Assembly (NCBI GenBank): GCA_947630635.1
Contig: CANRIJ010000083.1
Location: 1 to 6,545, forward strand
Source: an uncultured Spirochaetaceae bacterium
Lineage (GTDB): Bacteria > Spirochaetota > Spirochaetia > Sphaerochaetales > Sphaerochaetaceae
Direction: 5' to 3'
Length of the DNA: 6,545 nucleotides
The notes under the pieces are model-generated. The model saw only the letters and a list, made by a program, of their open reading frames with translations. It was not told where the DNA came from and ran no database searches. Position numbers and translations under genes: made by a program. Positions 1-5,867 of the stretch are shown piece after piece (position 1 is the first letter of the stretch; the number at the start of each line of letters is the position of its first letter).

Positions 1-983
1 GCAAGTATTACTGCTACCGTGCACTCCTTGGAGGTCCTGAGTTTTATTGAGCTTACCTCATTCTCCTCAGCTGCCATCAATATCTCGCCTAGGTCATTTT
101 CTATGATCGGAACCATTGCCTGCGTTGCGGGATCATTGAACCTTACATGGTAGTCCACGAGTATTGGGTTGTAATCATGATTGATTACAAGCGAGCAGGT
201 GAGGACTCCCTGGTAGTCAAGCCCTTCGTTTTTAAGTCCCTCCAATGTCGGTTCGACAATGCTTCTCTTTATTTTCTCTTTTATTGAATCCTCAAGTGGC
301 ACGGGACAGACAGATCCCATTCCGCCTGTTGGGGTATTGTCTGTATGTGAGACGTGAGTATAGTCGCTAGTCAGGGGAAGCATAAAATAGCCTTTATGGT
401 CCACAAAGAGGGTACAGGTTACCCCGATTCCGCTGATTGCCTCCTCAACTAGTATTGGACCTTTGGAAAGGAGCATGTTGCCATAGTCAATCAAGGCATT
501 TCCATCTATTGAATTGAGCATTATTCTCGATGGGGATAGCGTATTTGATTTTATTACAAAGCGATTCCCTTCGTTTTCTTTGATATACTTCTCAAATTTG
601 TCTTTCTCTTCAAAGAGCACGCTCTTTGGTGTAGGTATGCCATATTTTTGGGTAAAGGTACGTGCATATGCCCTATCGGACTCAAGCCTCACTGATTTGA
701 GAGGTGCCCCGAATACCTTGATTCCCTTGGATTGAAGAGAATCCACAACACCAGTTATCAGCGGAGCCTCGGTTCCAATGAATACATGGTCTACTTTATG
801 GAATTTACATGCGTTTATGACATCTTTGCCATCGGATAGATCGACATTCCTGAGGTTTTTGGCAAAGTCCTCCGTCCCTATATTTCCTGGAACTACCAAA
901 AGTCCCGAAAGGACGTTAGACCTAGAAAGCCACCATCCTATCGCATGGTCCTTGGCTCCAGAGCCAAGTAATAGCAAGTTCAT
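1..983 (-). CDS. purD: PurD-family phosphoribosylamine-glycine ligase (GARS), divergent, 3' end beyond window
   Basis: PurD joins 5-phosphoribosylamine and glycine using ATP to give glycinamide ribonucleotide, the second step of de novo purine synthesis, in the cytoplasm. The visible 327 residues follow the PurD order: an N-terminal Rossmann-like domain (LLLLGSGAKDHA at 3-14, PGNIGT at 32-37, GTEAPL at 70-75, KVFGAP at 89-94), then the ATP-grasp domain (FVIKS at 142-146, VEE at 179-181, TPTGGMGS at 217-224, VRFNDPATQ at 280-288). PurD is usually about 420-430 residues, so roughly the last 100, including the C-terminal domain, are missing at the edge. The ATG at 983 is supported by AAAAGGAG five bases upstream and by the alignment of the first strand with PurD. 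Oddities: the usual GGREHA is GAKDHA, the usual ADGLAAGKGV loop after VIK is SNTLSPSRIM, and the usual EFNxRFGDPETQ is DYHVRFNDPATQ. Family membership is strong; unchanged GARS activity is less certain. Confidence 0.88.
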   Translation of the reverse strand, partial: MNLLLLGSGAKDHAIGWWLSRSNVLSGLLVVPGNIGTEDFAKNLRNVDLSDGKDVINACKFHKVDHVFIGTEAPLITGVVDSLQSKGIKVFGAPLKSVRLESDRAYARTFTQKYGIPTPKSVLFEEKDKFEKYIKENEGNRFVIKSNTLSPSRIMLNSIDGNALIDYGNMLLSKGPILVEEAISGIGVTCTLFVDHKGYFMLPLTSDYTHVSHTDNTPTGGMGSVCPVPLEDSIKEKIKRSIVEPTLEGLKNEGLDYQGVLTCSLVINHDYNPILVDYHVRFNDPATQAMVPIIENDLGEILMAAEENEVSSIKLRTSKECTVAVIL

Positions 984-988
984 CTTTT

Positions 989-996
989 CTCCTTTT
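989..996 (-). promoter_or_regulatory. Ribosome binding site of purD
   Basis: The minus strand reads AAAAGGAG and then five bases (AAAAG) before the ATG at 983. This is a strong Shine-Dalgarno match at normal spacing and fixes the purD start. The identical 8-mer also occurs at 1040-1047, at about the expected transcription start, and a related AAAAAGGGAGG lies at 1023-1033 in the leader. Confidence 0.8.
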
Positions 997-1001
997 GTTC
1001 T

Positions 1002-1022
1002 TTTTTAGCTTGTGACTAAAAA
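1002..1022 (-). other. AU-rich inverted repeat in the purD 5' leader
   Basis: On the minus strand TTTTTAG, a seven-base spacer and CTAAAAA form a possible 7-bp stem. It lies between a purine-rich GGGAGG (upstream) and the real ribosome binding site (downstream). Six of seven pairs would be A-U, so the structure is weak. It could modulate access to the ribosome binding site or mean nothing. No short leader peptide with a start codon follows the upstream GGGAGG. Confidence 0.25.
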
Positions 1023-1052
1023 CCTCCCTTTTTAATCCGCTCCTTTTAGACA

Positions 1053-1081
1053 ATTCTATTGGCATATATGCTTTTAGTCAA
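1053..1081 (-). promoter_or_regulatory. Sigma70-type promoter for purD
   Basis: Reading the minus strand, a -35 box TTGACT (1076-1081) is followed by exactly 17 bases and a -10 box TAGAAT (1053-1058). Each hexamer matches the consensus at five of six positions. Initiation would be expected near 1046, giving a leader of about 60 bases before the purD ATG. The spacer contains the perfect 10-bp palindrome GCATATATGC (1062-1071), which could be an operator or could be chance in AT-rich DNA. The 151-base gap between the phosphatase stop and purD holds this promoter and the leader and nothing else I can recognise. Confidence 0.7.
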
Positions 1082-1134
1082 AAGAAATAGGAGAATCGCA
1101 AGTGTAAGATTGAAAAAAACACATTTCTCGCCAA

Positions 1135-2046
1135 TTATTTTACAAGGCCTGATTTTATAAGTTTTTTATTGATTCTAGAATGCGATTTTCCATCGATTGG
1201 ACGCTGCTGTCTGATTGCTCTTCTTATCTTTCGGCAAGTCTCCTGATCTATTTGGCTTCTATCGATGTCCAATATCTCTGAAACGTCTTCTTCTGTTCCG
1301 ATGCTTGCCACAATCATGGATATGTCATCATCGCTGAAGCGTTCTATCTCATCAAATGTCCTCTCAAGGGGAGAGCTCATCATATTGCTGTCGAAGAGCA
1401 TCGATGAGGCTGCTAGGAACTCGAGGCTGTTAAGGGAGAATAGCTCATCCCTTGCTCTGCTATAGTAGCACTTCTCTGCGCCATCAGACATGAGAAATAG
1501 CGTCATAGAGGGCCTTTCAATTATGAATGACTGAACCTTTATGTGTCTTTCGCAGTCATTTTCGCCAATAAAGAATGTCTGGTTTGCAAATTCGCCATTT
1601 TCGGGTTTTGAGAGTACCTTGAAGTCGTTTTTCTCCTTTAAGATTGCAATGCCGTCTCCGATATGGGCCATAATCGCTCTCTTCCCCTTGGCTGCAAACA
1701 GAAGGAGAGTGGAGTTGTAGTCCTCCATATTGCCGCCACTCTTATTTATCTCATTCTGAATTGCGGATTTTGAGAGAGAGGAGATTATTCTTGGAAGGTC
1801 CTCTTTCTCCCTTATGTCCCAGAGCCTCTCGAAATCATTGAAGAAGGCCTTTGAAAGAGTCTCTGTGACTATCTTCGATCCAATTGACGAGAGCTTTGCA
1901 GAGCCGGCTCCATCGGAGAGTGCAATGGAGACTCTCTTCTTCTCAGAGAGCATAAAAATCGCATCTTGACACTCCTTGCCATGCCTTTGATGGCTTTTGC
2001 CTCTTCTAACTAGTCCGCTTACTCTCCAATTCTGGTTTTCTTCCAT
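1135..2046 (-). CDS. PP2C-family protein phosphatase of a TerY-P triad (YegK-like)
   Basis: A metal-dependent Ser/Thr phosphatase of the PPM/PP2C type, expected to remove phosphates placed by the adjacent kinase. Motifs in order, counted from the ATG at 2046 (303 residues): H22 with CQDA at 26-29 (metal-binding D28), LSDGAGS at 43-49 (D45, G46), NSTLLL at 111-116, HIGDG at 128-132, LMSDGAE at 185-191 (D188) and the terminal DDDIS at 239-243. All the usual metal-ligand aspartates are therefore present, and the enzyme looks active. There is no signal peptide or membrane segment, so it should be cytoplasmic. A GTG at 2055 would add three residues, but it lies inside the ribosome binding site, so the ATG is preferred. 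That ATG overlaps the kinase stop by one base (TAATG), implying translational coupling. About 55 residues follow the catalytic core, ending in a basic tail rich in Lys and Arg, longer than in compact YegK-type enzymes; its role is unknown. Confidence 0.88.
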   Translation of the reverse strand: MEENQNWRVSGLVRRGKSHQRHGKECQDAIFMLSEKKRVSIALSDGAGSAKLSSIGSKIVTETLSKAFFNDFERLWDIREKEDLPRIISSLSKSAIQNEINKSGGNMEDYNSTLLLFAAKGKRAIMAHIGDGIAILKEKNDFKVLSKPENGEFANQTFFIGENDCERHIKVQSFIIERPSMTLFLMSDGAEKCYYSRARDELFSLNSLEFLAASSMLFDSNMMSSPLERTFDEIERFSDDDISMIVASIGTEEDVSEILDIDRSQIDQETCRKIRRAIRQQRPIDGKSHSRINKKLIKSGLVK

Positions 2047-5000
2047 TATTTGCACCTCTCAATTCCGAAGATGTATTTTAGGCATGTTTTCAGATTCATT
2101 CTTATTATGTGTTTCTCCCTCTTGTCTAGGAATCTGAGACGAGAAAAGAGAATCAAAATCGATCCAACTATGAAGATAGGGTAGTAGACCCAATTCAAGA
2201 ACATTGAGTAGAGGACGCGTATATTTTCGCCAGCAACTACAAAGGTGAAGATCGATGACATGCTTGAGGTGAAAAGCAGTGCTATCTTCACAGTCTTATT
2301 CATGCGTGGCCTGACAAATGAGGAGACTAAAATCAGGACCATGGAAAATACATCGAGTGCCATCATCGCATTATGGGCAAAGCGCGCTGTAGAGTAGGCA
2401 ATCGAGAAGAAATAGAGGTAGGAGAGGAAGAAAAGCGAGTAGAGGATCATCGTGGATTTGATTGGACGCATCTTGTAGGATATGGCTTGCATGAGATTGT
2501 TTCTCTCCAGCTTTGTGTTGCTCTTTATTGCGCTCTCCGTATTTAGAAGATCCACTATTTCGGTTGAGATATCGCTCTTGTAGCGCTTGGATATCTCCTT
2601 TGCGTCTTTCATTCCCATCTTGACATCCCTGGTTCTTCTGAAGGAGGGATCTCTTTTGTCCCTGAGACGCATTATATGCTCTCTCAGTGTTCTTTTTGCA
2701 TTCGTATAGTCTCTCTTGGTCTTCTCAAGCTCGTTTATTCTATTTAAGAGGCTTGCCTTCATGGAGCTTTCAAATGGGGCTCCCTCAATCTTGTCTTTGT
2801 AGAGCTTTAGCCTCTCATCGTTCCAGGCTTGAATCTCACGGGAGGAGAACTCCTCTCTTAATTCCTCCCTGAAGTCCTTGCCCTTTATAAGAACATCATC
2901 TGCTGTCTCTATCTTTATGAGTGCATTCTTGATCTCTTTATTGAGTTCATCGTATAGGGGCAGATCGCGGGCAAGAATGCTTTTGCTGCCATTTTCTGAA
3001 TAGAGGTTGATTGAGAGAGTCCTAACTGTGCTCTCAATCTCAATAAGTCGAGATCTATCTCTTTTAAGCTCATCGAGGTCTGATTTTGAGTAGGTCTTAT
3101 TTTGGAGAGAGAGCACCTCTTCAATGAAGAGTCTTAGAGCATTCTCTTCTTCTATTATCAGATTGAGTGTATAGCAAAGACGGCTGTATTGCTCTTCTGC
3201 TCTCTCTTCTCCAGAGTATGACTTGAGCTCTATTGAGAGCCTTTCAAACTCCTTTTTGAAATCCTCTAGCCTCTTTTCAAAGGTAAAATCTCTCAGATTC
3301 TTTACGCTATAGAGGTCTGTAATGAGATTTTGTGAGTCTTTTATGGTCTTTTCGAATTTTTTTCTGCTCTCTTCGCGAAGTTCTTTTGCATTCTTTGATA
3401 GGCCATCTAGTGCTTTTATTATCGAATTGAATGATGGGAAGGCTTTATAAAAAGAGCTAAAGGATATATTTGAGTAGCCTGTTTTCATAAGGGTGACTCT
3501 GATTCTCTCCAAATCTTCCCATATTCCAGAGTAGTTTGGCCGCTCACCCATGAGCTTTTGCTCGTTTTCCCTGAGCATTTGCTGTATGTTTTTGAATGCG
3601 CTCTCTTCATTCTCGATGTAGGGTGAGAGGCTATAGAATCTAGGCGGGAGAACAGAGAGGTTTTTTATGGCAAATTCCTCATGTCGCTTGGCAATAATAT
3701 CGAATTCCCTCTTGAGTTCTTTGCCTCTTTTTTCAAGGTCCGCCTTCAGGAAATCGAAATCAGTTATGCTTTTATAGAGTCTCTCCTCGCTTTCAAGCAG
3801 CTCTTTCTTTTTCTCCTCGCATGATTGGCAGAGCTTATTCATGCTCTTTGCTTTAAGGTATCTGTATTTGGGAAGAACCTCGTGTTCCTTTTCGCAGAGG
3901 GGGCAGGTATATTCGACTCTTTCGAGGCAACTTTGGCATATGAATTTGCCATCTTTCAGGAGTTCCTTTTCCCTGTTTTTCTCAATTACATATTCATTAG
4001 AGCACTCTGAGCATCTGATAATCTCGTAGCCATCGAGCTCATTCAGGTTTTCAAGAAGCTTATCGCGAAGCCTAAGCGCAAATGGGTTTGAGGCGAATTT
4101 GACTGTATTTCCATTTTCGTCTTTTGAGTCCCATACACCCGAATTTATTGCATCCAGTCTATCAAGGGTCGCCTTTCTTGCCTTTAGGAGAAAACTGGGA
4201 TCTGTGATTGACTTCGAGGTGAGTACCTGCAGGTATTTATGGATATTAGCCAGTCCCTTGTAAGAATAAGAGAGCGCAATCTTCTCATTTCTGAGTACAT
4301 GGAGATATCTTTGCACCTTTCTGGCACTCATATATGGAATGATCTTTCTCTCAGCCTCTTCTTCGAGCTTTACATACTCATTTGCTATATCGTCTAGGCT
4401 TCTTGCAGCATTTTCCCTCATGAAGCATCCAAAGGTGTATCTTCGAATATTGCTATATGTGCTCTTGATAAGCGAATTGGCCTTTTTGCTGCAATCAGGA
4501 CAGAACTCCTCAATATAGTCCTTTGTTTTTGAGTTTATTGTATAGAGCCTATGGCAGGATTTGCATGTTCTGTATTTATTGCCAGTATATGGCCCTCTTT
4601 TTGCCTTCTCGCATTCTGGGCAGTAGAGTGGGTCTCGCCCACTCTCTCTGTCTTTTGTTGAGTAGATGAAATGCCCATTTCTCTTATGGCACTCAGGGTC
4701 GATGCAGAGCCTTGTCTGGTAGACAACATGCTCGGCTTTGCAATCTGGGCAGAGTGATTTTGTGAGCTTCCTCTCCAAAAATACTCTATGGCATCCTGAG
4801 CATTTTGCATCTCCGAGCCCCGAGCCCTCCAGGAATCTATTTATCTTTACTGCGTTGTAGCCATCATACCCTGAGTTAACCATGTCCTCTATGTAGTCTC
4901 TGTAGCTATTTAAGAGGTCAATCATCTTTTCAATTGGCAAAAGAGAGCTCTCCGGATTTTTGAAGGCATCATAGAGGGCATCTCTTAAGAAGCCAGGAAG

Positions 5001-5867
5001 TGAGGCCCATACGAACTTGGAGCATCCTGTCGGGCACATAATAGTAGAGCTCCCATCCCTGTTATATGGAAAGATTCCCGAGAGGATGTTCTCATTGGGG
5101 GTTCCTCCGTCTTTATGCGAATACGGGTGAACACCGCCGGTGAGAATCTGGAATATGAGCACTGCAAGGGCAAACTCCTCATGCTTTTCCTCTCTTAAAA
5201 ACTTATTGAATGTAAAACCGCTGGATCCGCTTTCCTGCATGATTCTTATTAGCGATGGTGAGACATAGTTTGGAGAGCCTACTGGGCAGGGAAATTCATC
5301 TATCTGCATGGAGTCCAGATCAAGTAGGAATACATCGCCGCCTCCAGATATCAGGAAGTTTCTGGGATTGATGTCTCCAATTAGAATATCGTGGTTGGGG
5401 ATAGAGTAGAGACTCTCAATTGCCTTTAGAAGGCTGAGGGTCATATCGATGATCTCTAATCTTGTTGAGCCGGTGAAGCCGTGCAAGAGTCCATCTTCAA
5501 GCTTCAGTCCATTGGCCTTTCTCATGACAAAGCCGATTGGGCGCGATCTGTCTAGGTATACGAGCTTTCTTGGAAGAATTACGCTACTAGAGGGCTCATT
5601 TATTGTCGATAAGAGCTTGAGCTTCGCAATTGTTCTCTTTGTTACAGCGGTGCTCTTATATATCTTGATTACGCAGTTTGGGTCATTGGGGTGAAGATAG
5701 ACAGTGCCCTCGCCACCGGAGAATTTGCCTTTTCTGCCTTCTTGGCTTCTAGCTTTAACTAGGCGCCCATCTATATAGGCGCCATGTGTTTCTAGAACGG
5801 TACTATCGTTGTATTCGCTCTCAGAGTATATCTTCGCATCGGAAATGGAAGTTACTCTATTCATCAT
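2046..5867 (-). CDS. Membrane-anchored protein kinase with five zinc ribbons and coiled coil (TerY-P triad kinase, YegI-like N-terminus)
   Basis: A 1273-residue multidomain Ser/Thr-type kinase. Kinase domain, about 45-325: glycine loop SGGEGTVY (50-57), ATP-anchoring lysine in VIKIY (K68), catalytic loop GDINPRN (164-170, D165 and N170), and LLDLDS (181-186, D183) in place of DFG, as is usual for the YegI-type group. Five CxxC-pair zinc ribbons follow: C356/359/373/376, C388/393/416/419, C435/438/456/459, then after a helical stretch (about 463-612) C619/622/644/647 and C655/658/680/683. Residues about 684-1125 are charged and helical, probably an interrupted coiled coil. Four hydrophobic segments lie at about 1138-1158, 1165-1185, 1193-1212 and 1219-1242, with basic flanks that place both ends in the cytoplasm. 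There is no signal peptide. The ATG at 5867 directly follows the vWA stop; the nearest GGGAGAG is rather far (13 bases), so translation is probably coupled, and a second ATG at 5864 is possible. It presumably works with its vWA and PP2C neighbours; the signal and substrate are unknown. Confidence 0.9.
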   Translation of the reverse strand: MMNRVTSISDAKIYSESEYNDSTVLETHGAYIDGRLVKARSQEGRKGKFSGGEGTVYLHPNDPNCVIKIYKSTAVTKRTIAKLKLLSTINEPSSSVILPRKLVYLDRSRPIGFVMRKANGLKLEDGLLHGFTGSTRLEIIDMTLSLLKAIESLYSIPNHDILIGDINPRNFLISGGGDVFLLDLDSMQIDEFPCPVGSPNYVSPSLIRIMQESGSSGFTFNKFLREEKHEEFALAVLIFQILTGGVHPYSHKDGGTPNENILSGIFPYNRDGSSTIMCPTGCSKFVWASLPGFLRDALYDAFKNPESSLLPIEKMIDLLNSYRDYIEDMVNSGYDGYNAVKINRFLEGSGLGDAKCSGCHRVFLERKLTKSLCPDCKAEHVVYQTRLCIDPECHKRNGHFIYSTKDRESGRDPLYCPECEKAKRGPYTGNKYRTCKSCHRLYTINSKTKDYIEEFCPDCSKKANSLIKSTYSNIRRYTFGCFMRENAARSLDDIANEYVKLEEEAERKIIPYMSARKVQRYLHVLRNEKIALSYSYKGLANIHKYLQVLTSKSITDPSFLLKARKATLDRLDAINSGVWDSKDENGNTVKFASNPFALRLRDKLLENLNELDGYEIIRCSECSNEYVIEKNREKELLKDGKFICQSCLERVEYTCPLCEKEHEVLPKYRYLKAKSMNKLCQSCEEKKKELLESEERLYKSITDFDFLKADLEKRGKELKREFDIIAKRHEEFAIKNLSVLPPRFYSLSPYIENEESAFKNIQQMLRENEQKLMGERPNYSGIWEDLERIRVTLMKTGYSNISFSSFYKAFPSFNSIIKALDGLSKNAKELREESRKKFEKTIKDSQNLITDLYSVKNLRDFTFEKRLEDFKKEFERLSIELKSYSGEERAEEQYSRLCYTLNLIIEEENALRLFIEEVLSLQNKTYSKSDLDELKRDRSRLIEIESTVRTLSINLYSENGSKSILARDLPLYDELNKEIKNALIKIETADDVLIKGKDFREELREEFSSREIQAWNDERLKLYKDKIEGAPFESSMKASLLNRINELEKTKRDYTNAKRTLREHIMRLRDKRDPSFRRTRDVKMGMKDAKEISKRYKSDISTEIVDLLNTESAIKSNTKLERNNLMQAISYKMRPIKSTMILYSLFFLSYLYFFSIAYSTARFAHNAMMALDVFSMVLILVSSFVRPRMNKTVKIALLFTSSMSSIFTFVVAGENIRVLYSMFLNWVYYPIFIVGSILILFSRLRFLDKREKHIIRMNLKTCLKYIFGIERCK
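2053..2060 (-). promoter_or_regulatory. Ribosome binding site deciding the phosphatase start
   Basis: The minus strand reads GAGAGGTG, then six bases (CAAATA), then the ATG at 2046. The spacing suits that ATG. The alternative in-frame GTG at 2055-2053 is the last three bases of this same site, so it cannot use it as an upstream ribosome binding site. Confidence 0.6.

Noticed and set aside
514..1008. Two small plus-strand open frames (514-735 and 778-1008) opposite purD
   Set aside because: They lie antisense inside a clear PurD reading frame, their translations resemble nothing I know, and they have no convincing ribosome binding sites.
1059..1081. Archaeal-type TATA box (CATATATG) upstream of purD
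   Set aside because: The same stretch fits a sigma70 promoter far better, with both hexamers and exact 17-base spacing; the TATA-like string is the spacer palindrome.
1105..1137. Possible intrinsic terminator after the phosphatase gene
   Set aside because: There is a run of seven T on the coding strand (1113-1119), but no stable GC-rich stem directly before it, so I do not call a terminator.
4535..4810. A 91-residue minus-strand open frame within the kinase gene, in another frame
   Set aside because: It overlaps the zinc-ribbon region of the kinase, whose cysteine pattern is clearly the real protein; the alternative frame is low-complexity.
5146..5200. Extra zinc site formed by the C278/C282 pair inside the kinase domain
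   Set aside because: The pair actually maps just downstream of this stretch (around 5020-5040) and has no second CxxC partner nearby, so there is no support for a complete zinc site.
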